Positions 7,661-16,063 of a stretch of 55,728 bases of DNA are shown one piece after another. The position numbers and the translations under genes are program-made. The notes below the pieces were generated by a model. That model saw only the letters and a program-made list of their open reading frames with translations, searched no databases and was not told the origin of the DNA. This DNA is from a virus. Every line of letters starts with the position of its first letter. The stretch's first letter is position 1. The DNA is taken from positions 1 through 55,728 of the IMG/VR virus record IMGVR_UViG_3300030117_004086; one strand, 5' to 3'.

Positions 7661-8675
7661 TACTGGGTATGGTCATATCAATAGAGTAAAATCATTTTGT
7701 GATCATATCAATGAAAATTTAATTATTACAAAACCTGTTCTAGGTCACGACACTGAGTTTTTTGATAAGTGGCATAATGACTTGTTCGTAAAATATGTTG
7801 AGTATAACCCAGACGTGATTGTTACTGAGGGTTTTCCTTTTGGAAGATATGGTTGGCATTCACATTTCAATAAAAATTTAAGAAGACACAAAGGTATCAT
7901 GGATATCTTAGATCATGCAAAAAACAAAAAGATATATTCTTTAGAGAGAGATATACCATGGATTAGACCAAGTGAAAATTGGTTTCATAGTGACATACTA
8001 AATGAATATTATGACGGCATAATTTTTCATACTGATAATAATTTTATTGATCCAAAAGAATTTTTACATAATCAAATTATAGATGTTCCAATAATTAGTT
8101 CTTCATATGTCACTAAACCATTTCAATATAATACTCATAGAAATGGATATTTAGTTTCTGGTGGTGATTGGTATCCACATATAGAAAAATATTACAATGT
8201 GGCATTAGATGTAAGGAAAAGAATTGGTGGAGATTGGACATTTATCGTTGGTGATAAAACACCAAATAAATTATTAGATAGATTACAAAAAGAAAATGTA
8301 AATATTGTATCAAGACCAGACACAAATGGTTACAGAGTTTTACTTGCATCTCATGAATTATCGATAAGTCAATTTGGTGCGATGTCATTTTTAGATATAA
8401 ATATCACAAAAACACCTGCGATTATGATCCCAAATGACTTAACATCAAATGATGTATATGATAGTAATGGTGTAGTAATTGATAAAGAAGAAAATTATAG
8501 AGCAAAAAGATATGAACAACTCGGTGGTGGGAAAGTAATATCAATTGATGATGTCACAGTTGACTCTTTGACAGATTCAATTTATAAAGTTGTTCACTGT
8601 AAACCCACCACTTTTGATATGAATGGAGCGAAGTTTGTTAAAGAATTTTTCAACGGAACAAATACAGTCCATTAA
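7632..8675 (+). CDS. Predicted glycosyltransferase, GT-B fold (MurG/COG4671-like)
   Basis: About 347 residues from the ATG at 7632. The N-terminus has SNTGYGHINR, matching the GxGHxxR signature of GT28/MurG and COG4671-type glycosyltransferases. The C-terminal half holds LSISQFGAMSFLDINITKTPAIMIPN, the nucleotide-sugar binding half-site pattern (GxxS...E/D...P-x-I-x-IP). The sugar donor and acceptor cannot be read from sequence. It sits between an aminotransferase and a radical SAM enzyme, so an amino- or deoxy-sugar donor is a reasonable inference. It overlaps both neighbours. Confidence 0.72.
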   Translation: MKTLFLVQSNTGYGHINRVKSFCDHINENLIITKPVLGHDTEFFDKWHNDLFVKYVEYNPDVIVTEGFPFGRYGWHSHFNKNLRRHKGIMDILDHAKNKKIYSLERDIPWIRPSENWFHSDILNEYYDGIIFHTDNNFIDPKEFLHNQIIDVPIISSSYVTKPFQYNTHRNGYLVSGGDWYPHIEKYYNVALDVRKRIGGDWTFIVGDKTPNKLLDRLQKENVNIVSRPDTNGYRVLLASHELSISQFGAMSFLDINITKTPAIMIPNDLTSNDVYDSNGVVIDKEENYRAKRYEQLGGGKVISIDDVTVDSLTDSIYKVVHCKPTTFDMNGAKFVKEFFNGTNTVH

Positions 8676-9666
8676 AGAGTTTGGATCACACATGGACGCA
8701 GCCATAAGAGGTGAGTATCACTATCCACACACAATAGTTTTTGTACCTGGTATATCTTGCATGTACAAATGCACTTTTTGTGGTCGAAACTATGATGCAA
8801 AATTTGAAAAACAAGATAAACATTATGAAGTTTATAGAGATGTCATATATCAAAACAAAGGAAGAGGGCAAATAAACATTGGTGGTGGTCTTGAACCCAT
8901 GACAAGTCCATATTTGAATCAGATATGTAAAGACTTGTATAACGTTGGTATGAAATCAAGAATGATAACAAATGGATTTATGTTAACACAAAATTACATA
9001 AAAAAGAATCCTTATGTTGCAAATTTAGATACTTTGAGAATATCTTTATATGGAATTGATGAAGAGGAGTATAATTCAGTATCTAGAAATAAAAAAGGTT
9101 ATCAAGTAGTAAAAAACAATTTAAAATTATTAGACAGAAAAGTAAAACTTAATTATGTTGTATTACCACAAAATGTTGAAAAGATAGCAAAAATTTTAGA
9201 TTATATAGATGACATTGGTGGTATAGATGAATTAAGTCTAAGAGAAGATTTTTCATTTCAGTATGAAATAAATGATCGAAATAAGTTTCAAGATATTCTA
9301 AATGAATTTGATATATTAGCAAAACAACGTGGTGTCAAAGTTCATTATGGATATGCGATGTATGATTTACTAAGAGGAAGAAAAAGTAAATTAATTAAAT
9401 GTGATTATTTACATTTAGATAAAAAACAATCACCACAAACTAAAATATATCTTGATCCAAATGGTGATTTGTATTATTATAGTGAGGCGGCATTTTTAGA
9501 TCGAGAAGGTAGTGAACGTCACATTCTAGGTAATACATGGAGGTCATCAATTGATGATGCACTAAAAGGTATGAAAGAAATAGAACCACGTAGAGATGAT
9601 ATAAAGTTCATGGATACTTTAACTCATCTCATAGAATATTATAAATGGAGTGTTCGTAATGTATGA
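8623..9666 (+). CDS. Radical SAM enzyme in the modification cassette
   Basis: 347 residues. CMYKCTFC at 46-53 is the CxxxCxxC that binds the 4Fe-4S cluster, and GGGLEP resembles the GGxEP SAM-binding motif; the NGFML and RISLYG strands fit the partial TIM barrel. Only this one Cys motif is clear, so extra SPASM clusters are not supported. Its neighbours recall amino-deoxysugar pathways such as the DesI/DesII/DesVII desosamine set (aminotransferase, radical SAM deaminase, glycosyltransferase), but that match is by gene type only. The ATG at 8623 is used; a TTG at 8635 with GGAG before it is an equally good start. Confidence 0.85.
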   Translation: MERSLLKNFSTEQIQSIKEFGSHMDAAIRGEYHYPHTIVFVPGISCMYKCTFCGRNYDAKFEKQDKHYEVYRDVIYQNKGRGQINIGGGLEPMTSPYLNQICKDLYNVGMKSRMITNGFMLTQNYIKKNPYVANLDTLRISLYGIDEEEYNSVSRNKKGYQVVKNNLKLLDRKVKLNYVVLPQNVEKIAKILDYIDDIGGIDELSLREDFSFQYEINDRNKFQDILNEFDILAKQRGVKVHYGYAMYDLLRGRKSKLIKCDYLHLDKKQSPQTKIYLDPNGDLYYYSEAAFLDREGSERHILGNTWRSSIDDALKGMKEIEPRRDDIKFMDTLTHLIEYYKWSVRNV

Positions 9667-10054
9667 ATTGAAAGAATATCTTAACTCTATAAATTATCAA
9701 AAAAATAATTTAATGGAAAGTGATGACGTTATGTGGGAAAAAAAGTACCCTGCATATGTTGTTAATAAGTGTTTAGCACCATTTGGTGATACGATTATGT
9801 TAATAAATGAAATGAATAGATTACATCATTTAGATAACAAACTACAATATGATTTCTTACTAAATAGTCTAAGAACTCGAAAGAGATTTGCACCGTGGAT
9901 GAAGTCAAGCAAATCTAAGGATATAGAGTGTGTAAAAGAGTATTATGGTTATAGTAATGAGAAATCCAAGTCTGCTCTAAGCATACTTAACGATGAACAA
10001 ATAAAAACGATAAAGGAAAAATTGAATAAAGGCGGACAACATGGAAAACGTTAG
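9659..10054 (+). CDS. 62: Clamp loader small subunit, gp62
   Basis: 131 residues from the ATG at 9659, smaller than T4 gp62 (187) but typical of T4-like marine phages. Recognisable parts are WEKKYPAYVVNKCLAPFGDT at about 26-45, LLNSLRTRKRFAPWMK, and the YYGYSN...KSALSIL segment near the C-terminus. It is the non-ATPase partner of gp44. It overlaps the radical SAM gene by 8 nt and regA by 14 nt. The order gp62-regA-(insertion)-gp43 otherwise follows T4. Confidence 0.85.
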   Translation: MYELKEYLNSINYQKNNLMESDDVMWEKKYPAYVVNKCLAPFGDTIMLINEMNRLHHLDNKLQYDFLLNSLRTRKRFAPWMKSSKSKDIECVKEYYGYSNEKSKSALSILNDEQIKTIKEKLNKGGQHGKR

Positions 10055-10454
10055 TTTTAATAAAGACAATATGCTTGAAGTGACTCTTAAAGAACCTGAT
10101 GATTTTTTAAAGGTTAGAGAGACACTATCTAGAATCGGTGTGGCTTCAAGAAAAGAAAAAAAATTATATCAGTCTTGTCATATTCTTCACAAACAAGGTA
10201 AGTATTACATTGTTCACTTCAAAGAACTATTTGCACTTGATGGTAAAGAAACAAACTTAACAGAGAATGATATAGGAAGAAGAAACAGAATTGCTAGTCT
10301 ATTGAAAGATTGGGGTTTGATTAATATCAGTAGTGAAGTACAAAACATGTCACCACTTAGTCAAATCAAAATTATAAGTTTCAAAGAAAAGTCTGAATGG
10401 ACTTTAGAAACAAAATATAATATTGGAAAGACTAAAGATGAGAACAGTATATGA
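10041..10454 (+). CDS. regA: RegA translational repressor
   Basis: 137 residues (T4 RegA has 122). The line KVRETLSRIGVASRKEKKLY, then QSCHILHKQGKYYIVHFKEL and the LLKDWGLI segment, closely follows T4 RegA. RegA binds start-codon regions of early mRNAs, including those of gp44, gp45 and its own, and blocks ribosome loading. Here many early starts are weak or leaderless, which would affect how it can act. It overlaps gp62 upstream and the amidinotransferase downstream (17 nt). Confidence 0.95.
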   Translation: MENVSFNKDNMLEVTLKEPDDFLKVRETLSRIGVASRKEKKLYQSCHILHKQGKYYIVHFKELFALDGKETNLTENDIGRRNRIASLLKDWGLINISSEVQNMSPLSQIKIISFKEKSEWTLETKYNIGKTKDENSI

Positions 10455-11619
10455 TGAATGGACTAGGTTACAAAAAGTAATCATTGGTCGATCATTTGAT
10501 TTAAGTAATTTTAATATAGATTATAAAAATAAAATATTATTTAATTATGATAAGACAATATCAGAAAGACATCAACACTTTTCAAATATAGAATATGACG
10601 GTAATAGAACTACAACTGATAGTTTACTAGATTTAGTTGAGGGTAATTTATCAGGTTTAAAAAGAATACATGATGAAACTAATGAAGACTTAGATGTATT
10701 AGCAGACATATGTAAACAGTTTGGTACGTTTGTTGTAAGACCAGATATATTATATCCAATAGAAACTGAGTGGCGTCATCCCATGCAAGTTAGAGATACG
10801 ATTGGTAAAATAGGTGATACAGTCTTTGAGGTTTACACTTCATCTTGGGATAGGATGTATGAAAATCTAAACTGTAGAAATATTTTGATAGATGAATTTG
10901 AAGAGGGTGCTAGATATATTTCGATGCCATTTCCCATATATGAAAGAAAACCAACAAATACTATAGATGATATTGATATAAAAAATGAGATATCCAATAA
11001 AGAAATACAATCATATGATAATCAAGGACAAATATTAGGTGATACAGCTGCATTTATGAAATGTGGAAAACATATTTTTCATACTCATTCAAATCCAAAA
11101 ACAAAACTAAAAAAACAACATTCTCAAATTAGTATGACTAATAATGGTAGAGAGTGGTGGAAGAGAGAGTTTCCAAGTCATGAATTTGTAGAAATGAACG
11201 CATACGGACATGTTGACGGAAAGATATCTATTTTAAGACCAGGTTTAGTATTGGCATGGAACAAAGATCACATACCAGAGATCATGAAAGATTGGGATGT
11301 AATATTGATTGAAAATAAAGCAACATATTCTGGCAAACAAATAAAAGATTTATGCGAGGAAAAAGGTGTCAAAAATTATCCATGGCACCATCTACTAGGT
11401 GTATCACAAGAAACAAGGTTTGATGCAAACTGTTTATCACTTGATGAAAATACAGTGATCACATCTGGTTATGATAAAGATTTATCAGATAAATTAAAAA
11501 AGTATAACATTGAAATGATACCTTGGGTTAATCGTTGGAACTTTCTTTGGTCTGGTGGTGCTCATTGTTGTTCTGTAGATTTGGCAAGAGAAGGAAAACT
11601 TATTGACTATTTTTCATAA
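10438..11619 (+). CDS. Glycine/inosamine amidinotransferase-like enzyme
   Basis: About 393 residues from the ATG at 10438. The fold signature is the guanidine-modifying beta/alpha propeller: an N-terminal EWTRLQKVIIGR strand, the His motif AYGHVDGKISILRPGLVLAW in the middle, and a C-terminal GGAHCCSVDLA that carries the nucleophilic Cys. This matches arginine:glycine and inosamine-phosphate amidinotransferases (GATM/StrB type), which move an amidino group from arginine to an amine. The acceptor here is unknown. The gene interrupts the usual regA-gp43 junction, so it is expressed with the replication genes. Its role could be polyamine or guanidino metabolism, or DNA or glycan modification; the sequence does not decide. 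Confidence 0.82.
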   Translation: MRTVYDEWTRLQKVIIGRSFDLSNFNIDYKNKILFNYDKTISERHQHFSNIEYDGNRTTTDSLLDLVEGNLSGLKRIHDETNEDLDVLADICKQFGTFVVRPDILYPIETEWRHPMQVRDTIGKIGDTVFEVYTSSWDRMYENLNCRNILIDEFEEGARYISMPFPIYERKPTNTIDDIDIKNEISNKEIQSYDNQGQILGDTAAFMKCGKHIFHTHSNPKTKLKKQHSQISMTNNGREWWKREFPSHEFVEMNAYGHVDGKISILRPGLVLAWNKDHIPEIMKDWDVILIENKATYSGKQIKDLCEEKGVKNYPWHHLLGVSQETRFDANCLSLDENTVITSGYDKDLSDKLKKYNIEMIPWVNRWNFLWSGGAHCCSVDLAREGKLIDYFS

Positions 11620-11631
11620 TTATGGTATAAT
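11603..11631 (+). promoter_or_regulatory. Consensus sigma70 promoter for gp43, giving a leaderless mRNA
   Basis: TTGACT at 11603-11608, exactly 17 bp, then perfect TATAAT at 11626-11631. Only six bases separate the -10 from the ATG at 11638, so the expected start of transcription is the A of the start codon. The promoter overlaps the end of the amidinotransferase gene. Confidence 0.78.
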
Positions 11632-11637
11632 AATCAC

Positions 11638-14112
11638 ATGAGGTTTTATACTAACATTTCTCAGTGGGGAAATAATTTATTATTACGTGAAGTCATAGAT
11701 GGTAAGAGAGTAAATCGAAAAGTAAAATATTCGCCAACTCTGTATTGTCCTGTGATGCGTGAGACAAATTTTAAAACTTTAGAAGGTAAGTATGTTACAC
11801 CTATAAAACATCAAACAATGAGAGATGCCAAAGAGTGGGTTGAACAATATAAAGAACAACCACATTTGTTATATGGTAATACACAATATCAATATTCTTT
11901 TTTATATGAAAACTATCCAAACTTAGAATGGTCATTAGATGATGTATTGATTGCAACTATTGATATTGAAGTTGCTTGTGAAAATGGTTTTCCTAATCCA
12001 CAAGATGCTATTGAACCTTTACTTTCTATCACTGTAAAAAATCATGCCAATAAACAAATATTTGTTTGGGGTGTTGGTATGTACAAAACAACTCGACCAG
12101 ACGTTGCTTATGTCAACTGTGAAAATGAAAAAGAACTTATCTATGAGTTTTTAAAGTTCTGGCAAATGAATCAACCTGATGTTATCACTGGTTGGAATAC
12201 AGAATTTTTTGATATACCATATCTTTGTAATAGAATAAAAAAACTTTGTGGTGAAGATGACTTAAAAAAATTATCACCATGGAAATCTGTTTCATCAAAA
12301 AATATTTACTCAATGGGTCGTAGTCACCAAGTTTGGGATATACAAGGTATCGCCGCTTTGGATTATTATGATTTGTATCGAAAGTTTACATATACAAATC
12401 AAGAGTCATATCGTTTAGATCATATCGCATATGTGGAACTAGGTGAGAGAAAAGACGGAAATCCTTATGATACTTTTAAAGATTGGTACACAAACGATTT
12501 TCAATCTTTCATTGACTATAACATAACAGATGTTGAGATTGTTGATAAACTTGAAGAGAAAATGAAACTTATCGACTTGTGTTTGACTATGGCCTACGAG
12601 GCAAAGGTTAATTATACAGATGTTTTAGGATCAGTTAAGTATTGGGATATTCTAATACACAACTATTTAATGGATAAAGGTATTGTTGTTCCACAAAAAG
12701 TAGAAAGAGAAAAGTCTGAGAAGTATGAAGGTGCATATGTAAAAGATCCACAGACAGGTATGCATGAATGGGTATTATCTTTTGATTTAAATTCACTATA
12801 TCCACATTTAATTATGCAATATAACATTTCACCTGAAACAATGAAAAGTGAACAGACAGTACCTAATATGTCAGTTGATAAACTATTAGATAAACAAATA
12901 GACACATCTATTTTAAAAAATACAACTATGACACCAAATGGTGCGTTATTTCGCACTGACAAAAAAGGATTCTTGCCTGAGATGATGCAAAAAATGTATG
13001 ATGATAGAGTTAGATACAAAAAGGCAATGTTAGAGGCAAAACAAAATCTTGTTAACACAAAAGATAAAAAGTATGAGAAACAAATTTCTACGTTTAATAA
13101 TATACAAATGGCAAAAAAGATTGCACTTAACTCAGCATATGGTGCTATTGGAAACAATTGGTTTAGATATTATTCACACACAATGGCAGAAGCGATTACT
13201 ACGTCTGGTCAATTATCTATTCGTTGGATTGAAAAAAAGATAAACAGTTATATGAATGGATTACTAAAAACTAAAGATAAAGATTATGTTATTGCATCCG
13301 ACACTGACTCTGTTTATATTACATTTGATGAACTAATTAAAAAACTTAATCCAAAATATCCTATTGACTTCCTTGATACAATTGCAAAAGAAAAGGTTGA
13401 ACCTTTCATTGATCAATCATATCAAGAACTTGCAAACTATCTACATGCATATGAACAAAAGATGCAAATGAAAAGAGAAGTGATTGCAGATAAAGGTATT
13501 TGGACTGCAAAGAAAAGATATATTTTAAACGCATACGATATTGAGGGTGTTAGATATAAAGAACCAACATTAAAGATTATGGGTATCGAAGCAGTGAAGT
13601 CATCAACACCTGCACCATGTCGTGAAAAAATTAAAGAGGCTTTGAAGATTATGATGTCTGGTGATGAAAAAGAACTAAATAAATTTATACAAAATTTTCG
13701 TGAAGAGTTTCTTACACTTCCACCAGAAGACATTGCATATCCAAGAAGTGTAAATGGTTTGAACAAATGGTCTGAGACACATACATTATTTAAGAAAGGT
13801 GCTCCGATACATGTCAAAGGTGGAATATTATATAATCATTTAGTAAAGAAAAATAAACTTACAAGATACTATCCTTTAATACAAGAAGGCGACAAGATAA
13901 AGTTTTTATATTTAAAACTTCCTAACATTTATCAATCATCATCTATATCATTTATTACAACACTTCCAAAACAACTTGACTTTAAAGTTGATTATGAATT
14001 ACAGTTTGAAAAGTCATTTATTGAACCACTTAATTTTATTATTGAAAAGATTGGATGGTTTGTTGATAGAACTTATGGAACACAAGGAACACTAGAAGAT
14101 TTTTTTGCATGA
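11638..14112 (+). CDS. 43: Family B DNA polymerase, gp43
   Basis: 824 residues (T4 gp43 has 898), uninterrupted by intron or frameshift. The 3'-5' exonuclease domain has D109-x-E111 (motif I) and WNTEFFDIPYL (motif II). Polymerase motif A DLNSLYPHLIMQYN is at about 383-396, motif B KIALNSAYG at about 494-502, and motif C DTDS at about 556-559. The C-terminal TLEDFF tail resembles the clamp-binding end of T4 gp43. It has its own consensus promoter with no room for a 5' leader, so translation should start on a leaderless message. It overlaps the next gene by 4 nt (ATGA), which ties the modification cassette to polymerase expression. Confidence 0.97.
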   Translation: MRFYTNISQWGNNLLLREVIDGKRVNRKVKYSPTLYCPVMRETNFKTLEGKYVTPIKHQTMRDAKEWVEQYKEQPHLLYGNTQYQYSFLYENYPNLEWSLDDVLIATIDIEVACENGFPNPQDAIEPLLSITVKNHANKQIFVWGVGMYKTTRPDVAYVNCENEKELIYEFLKFWQMNQPDVITGWNTEFFDIPYLCNRIKKLCGEDDLKKLSPWKSVSSKNIYSMGRSHQVWDIQGIAALDYYDLYRKFTYTNQESYRLDHIAYVELGERKDGNPYDTFKDWYTNDFQSFIDYNITDVEIVDKLEEKMKLIDLCLTMAYEAKVNYTDVLGSVKYWDILIHNYLMDKGIVVPQKVEREKSEKYEGAYVKDPQTGMHEWVLSFDLNSLYPHLIMQYNISPETMKSEQTVPNMSVDKLLDKQIDTSILKNTTMTPNGALFRTDKKGFLPEMMQKMYDDRVRYKKAMLEAKQNLVNTKDKKYEKQISTFNNIQMAKKIALNSAYGAIGNNWFRYYSHTMAEAITTSGQLSIRWIEKKINSYMNGLLKTKDKDYVIASDTDSVYITFDELIKKLNPKYPIDFLDTIAKEKVEPFIDQSYQELANYLHAYEQKMQMKREVIADKGIWTAKKRYILNAYDIEGVRYKEPTLKIMGIEAVKSSTPAPCREKIKEALKIMMSGDEKELNKFIQNFREEFLTLPPEDIAYPRSVNGLNKWSETHTLFKKGAPIHVKGGILYNHLVKKNKLTRYYPLIQEGDKIKFLYLKLPNIYQSSSISFITTLPKQLDFKVDYELQFEKSFIEPLNFIIEKIGWFVDRTYGTQGTLEDFFA

Positions 14113-14930
14113 TACACAAATTACTAGAAACAATAATAACAAAGGAGTCACAAAATGAAACTGAAGTTGCTATTCTCTTATCTGGCGGCGTTGACAGTAA
14201 CACTTGCTTATTTACTTCTAACCGTCTCGGTTTAAAAGTACATGGATATTCTTTTCATATAAAAGATAATCCTACTTACGACTCACTAAAAGCACAAGAG
14301 GTGTGTGAGAAGTTTGGATTTAATTTTACAAGTATTGAAGTGCCAACTGAAAATTTAGTTGAGGACTTTAAAACGTTGGCACACAAATATAGTTGTAAAA
14401 AGAAAGTTCAGTTTGAATGCACTTGGCCATTCATGTACATGTATCCTAAGATAAAAGAGAAAGTTATTATATCTGGTGTTGCCGCAGACGGACATTATGG
14501 TCTAAGTAAAAAAGCAATGATACATTTCAAACACACAAAACAAAAGTTTGATAAGTTTAGAACAGATTATTTTTCATCTGATAATCCAGCAGGTGTCAGA
14601 CAACTTGAAATGTTAAGTAAAGAATATAATAAAATACTGATTGCACCTTATTTAAACAAAGATGTATTTAATTATTTTATACAGTTTGATTGGGATCAGA
14701 TTAATAAACCATACGAAAAACATTTAATCAGACAACATTTTCATGAGTTTGATGAACTTAAACTTAAAAAACATCTTAATTTACAACTTGTGGCAGAAAT
14801 ACCAACTATATTTGAGAATCTTCTTGACAATAAAGAGATAAACATATATGATAGGAAAAGAATTATGGATGTGTGTCGTGACTGGTCAAAAATAGTTGAT
14901 AGTAAAGGCACTTTGGAAAACTTTATATGA
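14109..14930 (+). CDS. Asparagine-synthase-like ATP-pyrophosphatase without glutaminase domain
   Basis: 273 residues. The PP-loop is LSGGVDS at 24-30, and ISGVAADGHYG at about 121-131 matches the SGxGADExxGG motif of the asparagine synthetase B synthase domain, with Gly in place of the usual Glu. The N-terminal glutamine amidotransferase domain of AsnB is missing, so it would use free ammonia or an amine. The reaction expected from the family is adenylation of a carboxylate, then amide formation. It begins inside the gp43 stop (ATGA) and overlaps the cytosine methyltransferase gene by 4 nt. That context suggests a carboxyl group on a nucleotide or DNA base as substrate (inference). QueC-type PP-loop enzymes are the alternative, but their zinc-Cys motif is not evident. 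Confidence 0.78.
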   Translation: MIHKLLETIITKESQNETEVAILLSGGVDSNTCLFTSNRLGLKVHGYSFHIKDNPTYDSLKAQEVCEKFGFNFTSIEVPTENLVEDFKTLAHKYSCKKKVQFECTWPFMYMYPKIKEKVIISGVAADGHYGLSKKAMIHFKHTKQKFDKFRTDYFSSDNPAGVRQLEMLSKEYNKILIAPYLNKDVFNYFIQFDWDQINKPYEKHLIRQHFHEFDELKLKKHLNLQLVAEIPTIFENLLDNKEINIYDRKRIMDVCRDWSKIVDSKGTLENFI

Positions 14931-16063
14931 AATACAAACCTTACTTAATGAAAGACGTATTAGACGGAGAGGCACAAGAAAAGTTTCGTGTTATATCCAC
15001 TTTCGCAGGTGGTGGTGGAAGTTCTACAGGTTATCGTCTTGCAGGTGGAAAAATACTTGCAATAAATGAGTTTGTTGAAGAAGCAAGAAATACTTACAGA
15101 GATAATTATCCAAACACACCTATTCTTGATGGTGATATCAAAGAACTAGAGGGAAAAGATTTTTTAGAGATTGCAAATATAAAAGAAGGTGAACTTGAAT
15201 TATTAGACGGATCGCCTCCATGTTCAGCATTTAGTATGTGTGGAACATTGGCAAGAGAGGGAACAGTTCATAGTGACGGATTTGGTAAAACTAAATCTTA
15301 CTCAGACGGAAAGATAGTTACGAATATTGAAGACTTATTCTTTGAATTTTTAAGAGTCGCAGATAAGATTAGACCAAAGACTATCATCGCAGAGAATGTT
15401 GAAGGTCTTACAGTTGGAGAAGCAAAACAATATTTTAATAAAATACAAAATACATTTGAGGATATTGGATATCAAGTAGTTGCAAAAGTACATGATTGTT
15501 CACAGTTTGGAGTTCCACAAAGAAGACGAAGAGTTTTCTTTATGGCAGTTAGAGATGACATTATGGATCAAGTTGGTTTGAATTTTATGACTTTATCATC
15601 AATATTTCCAAAAGAAAATAAAACAATTACTACTTTACAAGGTGCATTTGATGATTTAGATTATGATCAAGATGAAGTTGAAATGTTAACAAGAATGTGG
15701 AAAGAGACAGCATACTATAAACAAACTTGTGTTCTTATGCCACGCAACCCAGACAAAGTAATCACAGGCACAGACTATCATCCAAAAGGTTGGCATTTTA
15801 ATTTAAAGATTGCATCAGAGTTTCATCCGTCACCTACTATCACTGCCATGGGTGCAACTGAAAAAACTGCTGGAGTTTGTCATTGGGAAGAAGACAGAAA
15901 GTTTACATTAGGTGAATTGAAAAGAGTAACATCACTACCAGACGATTTTATTCTGACAGGTAAGTGGGCTCAGAGATCAGAGAGATGTGGAAGAATGGTG
16001 CCATCACTAATGATGAAAGCACTGGCAAGTTCCATGTATGATAATGTTTTAAGGAATATATAA
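14927..16063 (+). CDS. C5-cytosine DNA methyltransferase with an unusual motif X
   Basis: 378 residues with the full C5-MTase motif order: motif I FAGGGGSSTGY at 26-36, catalytic PPC with C99 (motif IV), ENV at 156-158 (motif VI), QRRRR at 198-202 (motif VIII), then a target-recognition region and motifs IX-X. In motif X the usual G-N-x-V is G355-R356-M-V: the Asn that contacts the SAM methionine part (N304 in M.HhaI) is Arg. A basic residue at this place (N374K in M.MpeI) is known to let the enzyme accept carboxy-SAM. The next gene is CmoA-like and the previous one amide-synthase-like. Plain 5-methylcytosine formation remains the default alternative. The recognition sequence cannot be read from the protein. 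Confidence 0.92.
   Translation: MKYKPYLMKDVLDGEAQEKFRVISTFAGGGGSSTGYRLAGGKILAINEFVEEARNTYRDNYPNTPILDGDIKELEGKDFLEIANIKEGELELLDGSPPCSAFSMCGTLAREGTVHSDGFGKTKSYSDGKIVTNIEDLFFEFLRVADKIRPKTIIAENVEGLTVGEAKQYFNKIQNTFEDIGYQVVAKVHDCSQFGVPQRRRRVFFMAVRDDIMDQVGLNFMTLSSIFPKENKTITTLQGAFDDLDYDQDEVEMLTRMWKETAYYKQTCVLMPRNPDKVITGTDYHPKGWHFNLKIASEFHPSPTITAMGATEKTAGVCHWEEDRKFTLGELKRVTSLPDDFILTGKWAQRSERCGRMVPSLMMKALASSMYDNVLRNI

Noticed and set aside
12663-13157. 164-codon minus-strand frame within gp43
   Set aside because: It lies wholly in the conserved polymerase palm region; Cys/Phe-rich sequence is a by-product of the opposite strand.
14109-14930. QueC (preQ0 synthase) identity for the PP-loop enzyme
   Set aside because: The C-terminal zinc-binding Cys set of QueC is absent and the SG-x-x-AD block fits asparagine synthase better.
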